Shown: positions 19,763-29,249 of the stretch, in pieces
How the letters are laid out: each line of letters opens with the position of its first letter
How positions within the stretch are numbered: the stretch's first letter is position 1
From: Pseudomonas ovata
Lineage (GTDB): Bacteria > Pseudomonadota > Gammaproteobacteria > Pseudomonadales > Pseudomonadaceae
Direction: 5' to 3'
DNA: 64,000 nt
Assembly (NCBI RefSeq): GCF_003131185.1
Contig: NZ_QFFU01000006.1
Location: forward strand, 124,001 to 188,000
Notes under the pieces: generated by a model
The model's database searches: none
Told to the model about the DNA's origin: nothing
The model's input: only the letters and a program-made list of their open reading frames with translations
Translations under genes and position numbers: made by a program

Positions 19763-21271
19763 TCAGGGCTTTGCGCCGATGCCGTACTTGCGCAAGCGAT
19801 GGGCAATGGCTGTGTGCGAGGTCTGCAGGCGAGCGGCCAGCAGGCGGGTCGAAGGGTGCTTGGCATACAGCCGCGTCAGCAGGTCGCGCTCGAAGTCCTC
19901 GACCGCCTGCTCCAGGCTGTCGACCCCGTCACCGGGCTGGCGCGCCAGGGCGGTGCCGGCAATGTCCAGGTCGGCAACCCCCACCTGGGTGCCTTCGCTG
20001 ACGGCGGCGGCGCGGAAGATCACGTTCTGCAACTGGCGTACATTGCCCGGCCAGCGGTAGCTCAACAGGCTGGCATGGGTGCCGGGTGCCAGATGGCACA
20101 GCGGGCGCTGGATCTGCGTGCAGGCCTGCTGCATGAAAAACCGTGCCAGCAGCATGATGTCCTGGCCGCGCTCGCGCAGGGGCGGCACCGACAGGTTGAG
20201 CACATTGAGGCGGTAGAACAGGTCTTCGCGAAAGCTGCCTTCGGCGACCATCTTTTCCAGGTCGCGGTGGGTGGCGCTGATGATGCGCACATTGACCTTC
20301 ACTTCGCGCTCGCCCCCCACCCGGCGAAAGCTGCCATCGTTGAGAAAGCGCAGCAGCTTGGCTTGCAGGTACGGCGACATTTCGCCGATTTCGTCGAGAA
20401 ACACCGTGCCCTTGTCGGCCATTTCCATCAGCCCTGGCTTGCCGCCGCGCTGGGCGCCGGTAAAGGCCCCGGGTGCATAGCCGAACAGTTCGCTCTCGGC
20501 CAGGCTTTCGGGCAGGGCGGCACAGTTGAGGGCCAGGAACGGCTCGCCATGCCGGGCACTGCTGGTGTGACAGGCGCGGGCGACCAGTTCCTTGCCGGTG
20601 CCGGTCTCGCCACGAATCAGCAGCGGGGCGTCCAGGGTGGCAATGCGCTGGGCGCGGACCTTGAGGGTATTGATGGCGGGCGATTCGCCCAGCAAGGCAT
20701 CGAAGCCTTCGGCGTGGTCGTGGTGCAGTGCCGACAGGCGCTCGCCGATCCGGCTCGGCGGATAGAGGGTCAGCAGCGCACCGGCCTCGGTGATCGGGGT
20801 GGCTTCGAGCAACAGCGGCTGGCCGTCAAGGGTGATCTCGCGCAGCGGCAGGCGAAAGCCGTTGTCCAGCAAGGTGGTCTGCAAGTCCGGGTCGGCCAGC
20901 AGTTCGCCCACCGGTTCCCCGGCCGGCTCCCGGCCGATCAAGGCCACCAGCGCCGGGTTGGCCAGCAGCACCAGGCCTGCACTGTCCAGCGCCAGCACCG
21001 GGTCGGTCATGGCCGCCAGCAAGGCATCGAGTTGCAGGTGCCGGCGCTGGCCGGGGAGAATGTCGACCACGGTGATCGCCACCACGCCGCGCACCCGGAA
21101 CAGCGCATCCTTGAGCTCTTCGAGCATTCTGGGACTCAGGGTCGGCGCATCGATATACACGTTCGGCGGCACCATCTCCACGGCATCGAGGTTCAGGTTG
21201 CGGCTGCCGAGTATCGCCAGCACTTCCTGGGTGATACCGACGCGGTCGATGAAGCAGACATGGATGCGCAT
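19763..21271 (-). CDS. gcsR: TyrR-like sigma-54-dependent regulator of glycine cleavage (GcsR)
   Basis: A 502-residue enhancer-binding protein. It has an N-terminal ACT domain (residues 1-70, HVCFIDRVGITQEVLAIL), a PAS-like domain (about 78-170) and a sigma-54 AAA+ domain with Walker A GETGTGKE (221-228), the sigma-54 contact loop GAFTGA (268-273) and the arginine-finger region. A TyrR-type C-terminal helix-turn-helix (TRLLAARLQTSHTAIAHRLRKYGI) ends it. Unlike TyrR and PhhR, which act on aromatic genes, this one lies directly upstream of gcvH on the same strand, as GcsR does in P. aeruginosa. The ACT domain probably senses glycine. Symbol assigned from architecture plus context. Confidence 0.88.
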   Translation of the reverse strand: MRIHVCFIDRVGITQEVLAILGSRNLNLDAVEMVPPNVYIDAPTLSPRMLEELKDALFRVRGVVAITVVDILPGQRRHLQLDALLAAMTDPVLALDSAGLVLLANPALVALIGREPAGEPVGELLADPDLQTTLLDNGFRLPLREITLDGQPLLLEATPITEAGALLTLYPPSRIGERLSALHHDHAEGFDALLGESPAINTLKVRAQRIATLDAPLLIRGETGTGKELVARACHTSSARHGEPFLALNCAALPESLAESELFGYAPGAFTGAQRGGKPGLMEMADKGTVFLDEIGEMSPYLQAKLLRFLNDGSFRRVGGEREVKVNVRIISATHRDLEKMVAEGSFREDLFYRLNVLNLSVPPLRERGQDIMLLARFFMQQACTQIQRPLCHLAPGTHASLLSYRWPGNVRQLQNVIFRAAAVSEGTQVGVADLDIAGTALARQPGDGVDSLEQAVEDFERDLLTRLYAKHPSTRLLAARLQTSHTAIAHRLRKYGIGAKP

Positions 21272-21401
21272 GGTGAAGAGACAGGCCTGGAAAGAGGGCG
21301 CCAGTATGCCTCATGGCCGCTGAAGCTGCGCGCCGGGCCGTTCTTCGCAAGGCGGCCAGGCGTTTCAGTCGCGGTGGGGGCGTTCCCGGCTGAAGCCGGT
21401 C

Positions 21402-21758
21402 CTACACCAGGTGTTCGGGCTTTATCGGTTCGCCGGACCTGGCGTCCAGTTGCTCGCGGATGTCCTCGAACATGCGGTCGTAGTCCTTGTGCTGGGCAAG
21501 GGGCAGTCCTGCGGTATTGGGCAGGCCGTGCTTGATGGCGATACGGCTGGCATCGTGGGCAAAGTTGAAGGCCAGGTCGCGGGGCAGCTGGAAGCTGTCG
21601 CTGAAAGCCTTGCCGTCGATTTCGCCCTGCATGTCGAAGTTCATGCCGGTGCCATGCGCCGGGTCTTCGGTGCGTTGGTAGCGAATGTGAATATCGAAGC
21701 TGTGATCGGTTTTTTGCAGTGCGCTATGCGTGATGTGCAGATGGCCGGGCTCGAACAT
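21402..21758 (-). CDS. DUF5064 family protein
   Basis: A 118-residue soluble protein opening MFEPGHLHITHSALQ, the pattern of a small family that I know mainly from Pseudomonas. No catalytic motif, signal peptide or membrane segment is visible. The ATG at 21758 has GGAG 9 nt upstream. Function unknown. It stands alone between gcsR and a DUF454 gene on the same strand. Confidence 0.75.
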   Translation of the reverse strand: MFEPGHLHITHSALQKTDHSFDIHIRYQRTEDPAHGTGMNFDMQGEIDGKAFSDSFQLPRDLAFNFAHDASRIAIKHGLPNTAGLPLAQHKDYDRMFEDIREQLDARSGEPIKPEHLV

Positions 21759-21816
21759 GGGAAGCACTCCAGCGAATGAGGGTGTGTGCGGATAGACCCT
21801 GCCACGTTGCGCCGGT

Positions 21817-22239
21817 TCAGCCCTTGTCGTCGGTCAAGGTTGGCGCGCTTTCGGGCTCGGGGCGTGACCACAGCCACAGATTGCCCAGGGCCATGCCGGC
21901 CAGCGCCAGGTACAGCCACCAGATATGGTGGAACAGGCTGAGCATGACAATGGCGCACACCAGCATGCTCACCGTCGCGCTGATCTTGGCCTTGCGCGCC
22001 ACCCGCCGGCCATTGCGCCAGTTGTAGAGCATCGGCCCGAACACCCGGTGGTTTTCCAGCCAGGCATTGAGCCGCGGCGAGCTGCGCGTGGCCGCCCAGG
22101 CCGCCAGCAGAATGAACTCGGTGGTCGGCAGGCCGGGAATGAAGATCGCAGCAATGCCAATGCCCAGGCTCGTGTAGGCGAGCAGGCCATAGAGCAGGCG
22201 AGAGAGTCGTGAGCCGGGTGGTCTGTAGGTCATGGCCAT
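21817..22239 (-). CDS. YbaN/DUF454 family inner-membrane protein
   Basis: A 140-residue protein with the DUF454 hallmarks: LLAYTSLGIGIAAIFIPGLPTTEFILLAAW in the first membrane region, SSPRLNAWLENHRVFGP, and two C-terminal helices (ISATVSMLVCAIVML, WWLYLALAGMALGNLWLW). The membrane-embedded GLPTTEF motif is typical. Function is not established. Start is uncertain between ATGs at 22239 and 22233. Confidence 0.82.
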   Translation of the reverse strand: MAMTYRPPGSRLSRLLYGLLAYTSLGIGIAAIFIPGLPTTEFILLAAWAATRSSPRLNAWLENHRVFGPMLYNWRNGRRVARKAKISATVSMLVCAIVMLSLFHHIWWLYLALAGMALGNLWLWSRPEPESAPTLTDDKG

Positions 22240-22321
22240 GCTTGAGGGGATCGAAAGCACGGCCAGCTTAACAGGCGAGCGGCCAGCTACAAGCAACAAG
22301 CTGCAAGAAAGAGCCAGGTAA

Positions 22322-22346
22322 TGTGAACCTGACCGCGAGGTTCACA
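22322..22346 (-). terminator. Hairpin after gap, possible terminator
   Basis: Perfect 9-bp inverted repeat TGTGAACCT - GACCGCG - AGGTTCACA, 51 nt after the gap stop. No T-tract follows, so termination may be partial or Rho-assisted. Confidence 0.5.
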
Positions 22347-22396
22347 CCACTCTTTATTGCTGCCTGAGGCGGATTGCTTGCCGTTACCGAGCGACG

Positions 22397-23398
22397 TCAG
22401 GCCGCGCGGTGCAGTGCCAGGCAGTTGTCCAGCATGCGGTTGGAGAACGCCCATTCGTTGTCGTACCAGGCCAGCACCTTGAGCAGCTTGCCGCTGACCT
22501 TGGTGTGGTTGGCGTCGAAGATCGACGACAGCGGGTTGTGGTTGAAGTCATGGGAAACCAGCGGCAGTTGGTTGTAGCCCAGTACCCTGGAATGCTGGCT
22601 GGCCTGCTTCATCAAGGCATTGACCTCGTCAGCCGTGGCTTCACGCTTGAGCTGCACGGTGAGGTCGACCAGCGACACGTTGATCACCGGCACGCGCACG
22701 GCCATGCCGGTCAGCTTGCCGGCCAGTTCCGGCAGCACCAGGCCGACCGCTTCGGCGGCTCCGGTCTTGCTCGGGATCATCGACTGGGTGGCCGAGCGGG
22801 CGCGGTACGGGTCGGTGTGGTAGACGTCGATCAGGTTCTGGTCGTTGGTGTAGGCGTGGATGGTGGTCATCAGCCCGCTTTCGATGCCCAGTTCGCGATG
22901 CAGCACCTGGGCCACCGGCGCCAGGCAGTTGGTGGTGCACGACGCGTTGGAAATGATCTGGTGCGAAGCGCGCAGGATGTCATGGTTGACGCCATACACC
23001 ACCGTGGCATCGGCACCGCTGGCCGGGGCGGAGATGATCACCTTGCCAGCGCCGGCCACCAGGTGGGCTGCGGCCTTTTCGCGGCTGGTGAACAGCCCGG
23101 TGCATTCGAACACCACATCGACCTGCTGGGCCTTCCACGGCAGGTCGGCCGGGTTGCGGATGGCGCTGACGGCAATGCGGTCACCGTTGACGGTCAGGCT
23201 CTCGCTGTCGCACTCGACGCTGCCGTCGAACGGCCCGTGCACCGTGTCGAAGCGCAGCAGGTGCGCGTTCATCTCACTGTCGCCCAGGTCGTTGATGGCG
23301 ACGACCTGCAGGTCTTGCCTATACCCTTGGGTATAGAGTGCGCGCAGGACATTGCGGCCGATGCGGCCGAAACCGTTGATTGCGATGCGAAGAGTCAT
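22397..23398 (-). CDS. gap: Glyceraldehyde-3-phosphate dehydrogenase
   Basis: A 333-residue NAD-type GAPDH. It has an N-terminal nucleotide-binding motif ([15 protein letters not shown]), catalytic Cys154 in [12 protein letters not shown] and the conserved [12 protein letters not shown] near the C-terminus. It converts glyceraldehyde-3-phosphate from the Entner-Doudoroff cleavage to 1,3-bisphosphoglycerate. It is transcribed divergently from edd-glk over a shared 221-bp promoter region with a HexR-type operator. Pseudomonads have several GAPDH paralogues; this is the one embedded in the glucose cluster. Confidence 0.95.
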   Translation of the reverse strand: MTLRIAINGFGRIGRNVLRALYTQGYRQDLQVVAINDLGDSEMNAHLLRFDTVHGPFDGSVECDSESLTVNGDRIAVSAIRNPADLPWKAQQVDVVFECTGLFTSREKAAAHLVAGAGKVIISAPASGADATVVYGVNHDILRASHQIISNASCTTNCLAPVAQVLHRELGIESGLMTTIHAYTNDQNLIDVYHTDPYRARSATQSMIPSKTGAAEAVGLVLPELAGKLTGMAVRVPVINVSLVDLTVQLKREATADEVNALMKQASQHSRVLGYNQLPLVSHDFNHNPLSSIFDANHTKVSGKLLKVLAWYDNEWAFSNRMLDNCLALHRAA

Positions 23399-23423
23399 AC
23401 AGCCGTCCTCGGTAAAAAATTTG

Positions 23424-23438
23424 TTGTTGGAATTACAA
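23424..23438. promoter_or_regulatory. Predicted HexR operator between gap and edd
   Basis: TTGT-TGGAATT-ACAA, matching the TTGT-N7/8-ACAA consensus I recall for P. putida HexR, lies 25 nt upstream of the gap ATG in the divergent gap/edd region. HexR would release it on binding 2-keto-3-deoxy-6-phosphogluconate. Confidence 0.6.
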
Positions 23439-23525
23439 GATTATTCTCATAAAAATAGAAAACAAGCCTTTTTAGTGGCAATATTTTCTTAAACCTACAA
23501 ATACAATCCTGAAAGTCCTGACGTT

Positions 23526-23539
23526 TTGATCAAGGTCAC
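23526..23539. promoter_or_regulatory. ANR/FNR-like site upstream of edd
   Basis: TTGAT-CAAG-GTCAC fits the TTGAT-N4-GTCAA-type box except at the last base. It lies 80 nt upstream of the edd ATG. It could be coincidence. Confidence 0.3.
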
Positions 23540-23619
23540 ATGGTTTCAATACAGGTTGATGACCCTGATCGTTCAGTGCCTTTACGGGTGACCATAGACC
23601 TTAGCCTGGAGTTCACCAC

Positions 23620-25446
23620 ATGCATCCCCGCATCCTAGAGGTCACCGAGCGGCTGATCGAACGCAGTCGCCCGACCCGTGAACGCTACCTGCAACTGATC
23701 CGCGACGCCGCCAGCGACGGCCCGATGCGCGGCAAGCTGCAGTGCGCCAACTTCGCCCACGGCGTGGCCGCCTGCGGCCCCGAAGACAAGCAGACGCTGC
23801 GGCTGATGAATGCCGCCAACGTCGCAATTGTTTCGTCATATAACGACATGCTCTCGGCGCACCAGCCCTACGAGCAGTTTCCCGAGCGCATCAAGCAGGC
23901 CCTGCGTGAGATCGGCTCGGTGGGGCAGTTCGCCGGTGGCGTGCCGGCCATGTGCGATGGCGTCACCCAGGGCGAACCGGGCATGGAGCTGGCCATTGCC
24001 AGCCGTGAAGTGATCGCCATGTCGACGGCGGTGGCGCTGTCGCACAACATGTTCGACGGCGCGCTGATGCTCGGCATCTGCGACAAGATCGTGCCGGGGC
24101 TGATGATGGGCGCGCTGCGCTTTGGTCATTTGCCCACCGTGTTCGTGCCTGGCGGACCGATGGTCTCGGGGTTGTCGAACAAGGAAAAGGCCGATGTGCG
24201 CCAGCGCTACGCCGAGGGCAAGGCCAGCCGCGAGGAGCTGCTGGACTCGGAAATGAAGTCCTACCACGGCCCGGGCACCTGCACCTTCTACGGCACCGCC
24301 AACACCAACCAACTGGTAATGGAAGTCATGGGCCTGCACTTGCCCGGTGCTTCGTTCGTCAACCCCTACACGCCGTTGCGTGACGCGCTGACCGACGAAG
24401 CCGCCCGCCAGGTGACGCGCATGACCCGCCAGAGCGGCCAGTACATGCCGCTGGGCGAAATCGTCGACGAGCGTTCGATCATCAACTCCATTGTGGCCCT
24501 GCATGCCACCGGTGGCTCGACCAACCACACCCTGCACATGCCGGCCATCGCTCGCGCCGCCGGCATCCTGCTGACCTGGCAGGACATGGCCGAGCTGTCG
24601 GACGTGGTGCCGACCCTGAGCCATGTCTACCCCAACGGCAAGGCCGACATCAACCACTTCCAGGCCGCAGGCGGCATGTCGTTCCTGATCCGCGAACTGC
24701 TCGGCGCCGGGCTGTTGCACGACGACGTCAATACCGTGGCCGGGCGCGGCCTGAGCCTCTACACCCGCGAGCCGTTCCTGGACAACGGCCAACTGGTCTG
24801 GCGCGAAGGTCCGTTGCAAAGCCTGGATGAAAACATCCTGCGTCCGGTGGCGCGGCCGTTCTCGCCCGAGGGCGGGCTGCGGGTGATGGAAGGCAACCTG
24901 GGCCGTGGCGTGATGAAGGTTTCGGCGGTCTCCCCTGAGCACCAGGTGGTCGAGGCTCCGGCGCGGGTGTTCGAAGACCAGCAGGCGCTGGCCGATGCGT
25001 TCAAGGCCGGCGAGCTGGAATGCGATTTCGTTGCCGTGATGCGTTTTCAGGGCCCGCGTTGCAATGGCATGCCCGAGCTGCACAAAATGACGCCTTTCCT
25101 GGGCGTGTTGCAGGACCGTGGCTTCAAGGTCGCGCTGGTGACCGACGGGCGCATGTCCGGGGCCTCGGGCAAGGTACCGGCCGCCATCCATGTATGCCCG
25201 GAAGCGTTCGATGGTGGCCCTCTGGCCCGCGTGCGCGATGGCGATATGATCCGCGTGGATGGCGTCAAAGGCACGTTACAAGTGCGGCTGGAACCGGCAG
25301 AATTGGCCGCCAGGGAATTGGCAACCGTGCAGATCGACAGCAGCGCAGGCTGTGGTCGTGAATTGTTCGGTTTCATGCGCCAGGCTTTCAGCTCCGCCGA
25401 GCAGGGGGCCAGCGCCTTTACTGCAAGTCTGGAGGGGCTCAAGTGA
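23620..25446 (+). CDS. edd: Phosphogluconate dehydratase
   Basis: A 608-residue IlvD/Edd-family dehydratase. It converts 6-phosphogluconate to 2-keto-3-deoxy-6-phosphogluconate, the first committed Entner-Doudoroff step. Iron-sulfur ligand regions are visible in [37 protein letters not shown] and the [12 protein letters not shown] block, and the C-terminus has [18 protein letters not shown]. The length is as expected. It overlaps glk by 4 nt (GTGA), so the two are translationally coupled. HexR and possibly other regulators act on the shared gap/edd promoter region. Confidence 0.97.
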   Translation: MHPRILEVTERLIERSRPTRERYLQLIRDAASDGPMRGKLQCANFAHGVAACGPEDKQTLRLMNAANVAIVSSYNDMLSAHQPYEQFPERIKQALREIGSVGQFAGGVPAMCDGVTQGEPGMELAIASREVIAMSTAVALSHNMFDGALMLGICDKIVPGLMMGALRFGHLPTVFVPGGPMVSGLSNKEKADVRQRYAEGKASREELLDSEMKSYHGPGTCTFYGTANTNQLVMEVMGLHLPGASFVNPYTPLRDALTDEAARQVTRMTRQSGQYMPLGEIVDERSIINSIVALHATGGSTNHTLHMPAIARAAGILLTWQDMAELSDVVPTLSHVYPNGKADINHFQAAGGMSFLIRELLGAGLLHDDVNTVAGRGLSLYTREPFLDNGQLVWREGPLQSLDENILRPVARPFSPEGGLRVMEGNLGRGVMKVSAVSPEHQVVEAPARVFEDQQALADAFKAGELECDFVAVMRFQGPRCNGMPELHKMTPFLGVLQDRGFKVALVTDGRMSGASGKVPAAIHVCPEAFDGGPLARVRDGDMIRVDGVKGTLQVRLEPAELAARELATVQIDSSAGCGRELFGFMRQAFSSAEQGASAFTASLEGLK

Positions 25447-26402
25447 AATTGGCTTTGGTCGGTGATATTGGCGGCACCAACGCGCGCTTCGCGATCTGGG
25501 AAGATAACCAGCTGCATTCGATCGAGGTCTTCCCGACCGTCGACTACACCGGCCCCCAGCAGGCGATTGAGGTCTATTTGCAGAACCTCGACCTGCAACG
25601 CGGCGATGTCAGCCATGCCTGCCTCGCGGTGGCCGGCCCCGTCGACGGCGATGAATTCCAGTTCACCAACAGTCACTGGACGTTCAGCCGCTCGCGTTTT
25701 TGCACTGACCTCAAGATTGAACACCTGCTGCTGATCAACGATTTCAGCGCCATGGCGCTGGGCATGACCCGCCTGCAGGACGATGAATACCTGACGGTGT
25801 GCCATGGCCTGGGCCAGCCCGAGCGACCGCGTGCGGTCATCGGTCCCGGCACCGGCCTTGGAGTCGGCACCCTGATCAGCAGCGGTGCCAATCACTGGAC
25901 GGCGCTGCCGGGCGAGGGCGGGCATGTCAACCTGCCGATCGGCACCGCTCGCGAGGCGCTGCTGTGGACACGGCTGATGGCCGAGCATGAGCATGTCAGC
26001 GCCGAAACCGTGCTCAGCGGTGCCGGGCTGCTGTTGCTGTACCGGGTCAGTTGCGAACTCGACGGTCTTGAGCCGGTGCTCAAGTCGCCGGCGGCGATCA
26101 CCCAGGCGGCACAGGACGGCGATCCGATGGCCTGCGCGGTGCTGGAACAGTTCTGCGTGTTTCTGGGCCGTGTGGCCGGCAACAATGTGTTGACCCTGGG
26201 CGCGTTGGGCGGGGTGTACATTGCCGGTGGCGTGGTGCCGCGCTTTGTCGACTTCTTCATGAACAGCGGTTTCAAACGCGCCCTCAAGGAAAAGGGCGTG
26301 ATGAGCGATTACTTCGACGACCTGCCGGTGTGGCTGGTAACGGCCGAATACCCGGGCCTCAATGGCGCAGGCGTGGCGCTGCAACAGGCGTTTGGCGCGT
26401 AG
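25443..26402 (+). CDS. glk: Glucokinase
   Basis: A 319-residue bacterial glucokinase that phosphorylates glucose to glucose-6-phosphate with ATP. The phosphate-binding motif is [12 protein letters not shown] at the N-terminus; [12 protein letters not shown] and the GEGGHVNLP substrate block follow. It starts with GTG inside the edd stop region (4-nt overlap). With the GtsABCD uptake system downstream this supplies the direct phosphorylation route of glucose use. Confidence 0.96.
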   Translation: MKLALVGDIGGTNARFAIWEDNQLHSIEVFPTVDYTGPQQAIEVYLQNLDLQRGDVSHACLAVAGPVDGDEFQFTNSHWTFSRSRFCTDLKIEHLLLINDFSAMALGMTRLQDDEYLTVCHGLGQPERPRAVIGPGTGLGVGTLISSGANHWTALPGEGGHVNLPIGTAREALLWTRLMAEHEHVSAETVLSGAGLLLLYRVSCELDGLEPVLKSPAAITQAAQDGDPMACAVLEQFCVFLGRVAGNNVLTLGALGGVYIAGGVVPRFVDFFMNSGFKRALKEKGVMSDYFDDLPVWLVTAEYPGLNGAGVALQQAFGA

Positions 26403-26575
26403 GAGCGCGCTCTGCCGGAATGCCGGACCACCGCGACCGGCTGCGTTAGCAGTCGTAAATTTGTGGCGTTTCGCAGATTTTGCGAGCGCTACGCACTCGG
26501 TCGCGGGCAGAGCGCGCTCCTACGGGGGAATTTAAAAACCAATAAAGTCAGTCATTTATTTTGTGTTTGATGAGA
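26399..26575. repeat. Dispersed palindromic repeat, family A, intact copy after glk
   Basis: The arms GTAGGAGCGCGCTCTGCC (26399-26416) and GGCAGAGCGCGCTCCTAC (26507-26524) are perfect inverted repeats. Inside lie ACCGCGACCGGCTGCGTTAGCAG, a TTTGTGGCGTTTCG block and GCGAGCGCTACGCACTCGGT. An AT-rich tail to about 26575, ending in ATTTATTTTGTGTTTGA, is shared with the copy at 1283-1440. It lies between glk and gltR. Confidence 0.85.
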
Positions 26576-26636
26576 GCGATTTTAACCGCGAAGGGCGCTT
26601 TACGGGCTGAAGCCGGTTGCGCCTCATCCGTCCCAT

Positions 26637-26644
26637 AACAATAA
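26637..26644 (+). promoter_or_regulatory. Hfq/Crc-type A-rich motif in gltR leader
   Basis: AACAATAA matches the AANAANAA pattern bound by Hfq with Crc in pseudomonads. It lies 27 nt before the gltR start and just upstream of its Shine-Dalgarno. Confidence 0.45.
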
Positions 26645-26670
26645 AGATCCACTGCACAAGGACGCCACGC

Positions 26671-27411
26671 TTGAGCGCTGCCCAAAAGACCATCCTGCTG
26701 GTCGATGACGATCAGGACATCTGCGAGTTGCTCGACGCCTACCTGAGCCGCGCCGGTTTTCAGGTGCGCGCCACGTGCAGCGGTGCGCAGTTTCGCCAGG
26801 CGTTCAATGAAACACCGGTCGACCTGTTGATTCTCGATGTGATGCTGCCCGACGAAGATGGCTTCAGCCTGTGCCGCTGGGTGCGTCAGCATCCGCGCCA
26901 GCCGCATGTGCCGATCATCATGCTCACTGCCAGCTCCGACGAAACCGACCGGGTCATCGGCCTGGAGCTGGGCTCGGACGACTACCTTGGAAAACCCTTC
27001 AGCCCCCGTGAACTGCTGGCCAGGATCAAGGCCCTGTTGCGCCGTGCGCAGTTCGGCCAGGAGCGTTCGGGCAGTGGCGAGGTGTGGCAGTTCGACGAAT
27101 GGCGGCTGGACATGGTCAGCCACCGCTTGTTTCACCTCGATGGCGAAGAAGTGATCCTGTCGGGCGCCGACTTTGCCCTGCTCAAGCTGTTTCTCGATCA
27201 TCCGCAGCAGATTCTCGACCGCGACACCATTGGCAATGCCACCCGTGGCCGCGAGCTGATGCCGCTGGAGCGCATCGTCGACATGGCGGTCAGTCGCCTG
27301 CGCCAGCGCCTGCGCGACACCGGCAAATCGCCAAGGCTGATCCGCACCGTGCGCGGCAGTGGCTACCTGCTGGCGGCCAGCGTCAACACCCGTGGGGAGT
27401 CGGCGTATTAA
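26671..27411 (+). CDS. gltR: Response regulator GltR (OmpR family)
   Basis: A 246-residue two-domain regulator. The receiver domain has phosphoacceptor D56 in LLILDVMLPDEDG and the switch Lys in DDYLGKPFSPRELL. The OmpR-type winged helix follows from about residue 140 (LSGADFALLKLFLDHPQQILDRD, RLIRTVRGSGYLL). With GtrS it controls glucose uptake genes (gts, oprB) in Pseudomonas. The start is TTG at 26671, with AAGGA 8 nt upstream; the open frame before it lacks a usable start context. It overlaps the gtrS start region. Confidence 0.93.
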   Translation: MSAAQKTILLVDDDQDICELLDAYLSRAGFQVRATCSGAQFRQAFNETPVDLLILDVMLPDEDGFSLCRWVRQHPRQPHVPIIMLTASSDETDRVIGLELGSDDYLGKPFSPRELLARIKALLRRAQFGQERSGSGEVWQFDEWRLDMVSHRLFHLDGEEVILSGADFALLKLFLDHPQQILDRDTIGNATRGRELMPLERIVDMAVSRLRQRLRDTGKSPRLIRTVRGSGYLLAASVNTRGESAY

Positions 27412-28867
27412 GCGCCAGGGCAAGCGGCGTGTGCCGCTACCCCGTTCATTGCTGGGCAGGATGCTACTGCTGACGCTGCTGGCCATCCTGTTGGGCCAGG
27501 CCCTGTCCAGCGTCATCTGGGTGGCGCAACTGCGGGCCACGCAGATGGAGGGGCTGGTCAACAGCGCCCGCAGCCTGGCCTATTCGATGTCGGCCAGTGT
27601 CAGTTACTTTCGCTCGCTGCCGGTCACCTACCGGCCCCTGGTGCTGGACCAGTTGCGCAGCATGGGTGGCACCCGCTTTGTGGTTTCGCTCAACGACCAT
27701 CCGTTGCAGATGCAACTGCTCGACCTCACGCCGCGCAAGCAGGCGGTGGTGGAGGCGGTGGGCGAGGTGTTGCGCAAGTACCTGGGTGACGAGCCGCAGA
27801 TCGCCGTGTGGTTCGTGCGCCCCGATGACCTGCGCATCTTCAACAGCGGCCTGAAGCTCGATGAGCTGCCGCGTTCCTGGGCGCACTACGCCCTGACCCT
27901 GGAGCCGGTCGACCCGCCGGTGCTGGTGACCCAGATCGAACTGGCGCCGGGCGAATGGCTGTACATCGCCTCGCTGCTGCCCGAACCCTACACTACGCTC
28001 GAAGAGCCGCAATTGCCGGTGCAACAGGTGTGGGCGATTGCCCTGACCAGCGCGTTCCTGTTGCTGTTCATCGGTCTGCTGGTGCACTGGCAGAGCCGGC
28101 CGCTCAAGCGCCTGGCCCGTGCCGCGCGTAACCTGTCGCTGGACGGCGACAGTGAGCCGCTGCTTGAAAGCGGCAGCAGCGAAGTGCAGGAAGTCAGCCG
28201 CGCCTTCAACAGCATGCGCATTCGCATCAGCCGCTACCTGACCGAGCGCGGGCAACTGTTCAGCGCCATTTCCCACGACTTGCGCACGCCCATCACCCGC
28301 TTGCGGCTGCGCGTCGAACTGCTCGAAGACCCGACCCTGCAACGGCGTTTCGAGCGTGACCTGGACGAGCTGGAACTGCTGGTCAAGGGGGCGCTGCAAT
28401 GCGTCAAGGACACCGACATTCACGAAAACATCGAGCCGGTAGACCTCAATTACCTGCTCGACTGTCTGGTCGAGCCCTACGTGCTGCCTGGCGGCGACGG
28501 GCGGGTGACCCAGTACGGCGTGGCCGAGGCGCCGTATCCGGGCAAGGCCCTGGCATTGCGGCGCTGCATCGGCAACCTGATCGACAATGCCCTCAAGTAC
28601 GGCCATCGCGCGCACCTGCGCATCGAAGACAGTCGTCTGGCGTTCGTCCTGCATGTGGACGATGAAGGGCCGGGCGTGCCGCAGCAACGCATGGAGGAGG
28701 TGTTCGAACCCAATGTGCGCCTGGCCGGCAGCGAGCGCCAGGGCTACGGCCTGGGCCTGGGCATCGCCCGCAATATCGCCCACAGCCACGGCGGCGAAGT
28801 GACGATGCAGAACCTGCGCGACGGCGGCCTGCGCGTGACCCTGCATCTGCCACGCACAACCGCGTAG
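27392..28867 (+). CDS. gtrS: Sensor histidine kinase GtrS
   Basis: About 491 residues. A short basic N-terminus is followed by a membrane segment (MLLLTLLAILLGQALSSVIW), a periplasmic domain of about 150 residues, a second membrane segment (AIALTSAFLLLFIGLLV), a HAMP region, the H-box ISHDLRTPITRLRLR and an ATPase domain with N-box NLIDNALKYG and GYGLGLGIA. In P. aeruginosa GtrS senses 2-ketogluconate and 6-phosphogluconate. The start is uncertain: GTG at 27392 is given, but it has no Shine-Dalgarno, while an ATT at 27404 is preceded by GGGGAG at ideal spacing and homologues seem to begin near there. Confidence 0.9.
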   Translation: MGSRRIKRQGKRRVPLPRSLLGRMLLLTLLAILLGQALSSVIWVAQLRATQMEGLVNSARSLAYSMSASVSYFRSLPVTYRPLVLDQLRSMGGTRFVVSLNDHPLQMQLLDLTPRKQAVVEAVGEVLRKYLGDEPQIAVWFVRPDDLRIFNSGLKLDELPRSWAHYALTLEPVDPPVLVTQIELAPGEWLYIASLLPEPYTTLEEPQLPVQQVWAIALTSAFLLLFIGLLVHWQSRPLKRLARAARNLSLDGDSEPLLESGSSEVQEVSRAFNSMRIRISRYLTERGQLFSAISHDLRTPITRLRLRVELLEDPTLQRRFERDLDELELLVKGALQCVKDTDIHENIEPVDLNYLLDCLVEPYVLPGGDGRVTQYGVAEAPYPGKALALRRCIGNLIDNALKYGHRAHLRIEDSRLAFVLHVDDEGPGVPQQRMEEVFEPNVRLAGSERQGYGLGLGIARNIAHSHGGEVTMQNLRDGGLRVTLHLPRTTA

Positions 28868-28911
28868 GCGCTCAAAACACAACGCATGATCAGCATGGGA
28901 ATCAGCCCTGC

Positions 28912-29077
28912 GTAGGAGCGCGCTTGCCCGCGACCGGCTGCGTTAGCAGTCGTAAATTTGTGGTGTTTCGCAAATTTTGAATGTGTTCACAGCCATGAAT
29001 TTGTGGCGTTTCCGAGATTTTGCGAGCGCTACGCACTCGGTCGCGGTGGTCCGGCATTCCGGCAAGCGCGCTCCTAC
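28912..29077. repeat. Dispersed palindromic repeat, family A, copy before gtsA
   Basis: GTAGGAGCGCGCTTGCC at the left end and GGCAAGCGCGCTCCTAC at the right end are perfect inverted arms. Internal blocks GACCGGCTGCGTTAGCAGTC, TTTGTGGTGTTTCGCA and GCGAGCGCTACGCACTCGGT are shared with the copy after glk. The CCGGCATTCCGG element sits near the right arm instead of the left, so the two halves are assorted differently. It fills much of the 28868-29249 gap. Confidence 0.85.
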
Positions 29078-29228
29078 CGGGGGCCAGGTTTGTCGGGTGA
29101 AGATGCCATTGCATTGCCACTGAATGTCACCAGTCTGTGACCAATCAGCATCCCTTCGTTACCGAGCAGCCATCGGGCTTGGTTATGCTGCTTTCAAGCG
29201 CAGGCATCAGACCTGCAATGCACCCCAT

Positions 29229-29236
29229 AACAACAA
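29229..29236 (+). promoter_or_regulatory. Hfq/Crc-type A-rich motif in gtsA leader
   Basis: AACAACAA, an exact AANAANAA motif, overlaps the region just upstream of the AGAAGG ribosome-binding site of gtsA (ATG at 29250). A protein bound here would block translation initiation. Confidence 0.6.
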
Positions 29237-29249
29237 GAAGGTTTTATCG

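Noticed and set aside
26548..27561. Minus-strand open frame opposite gltR
   Set aside because: Antisense of a complete response-regulator gene; also begins inside the gtrS coding region.
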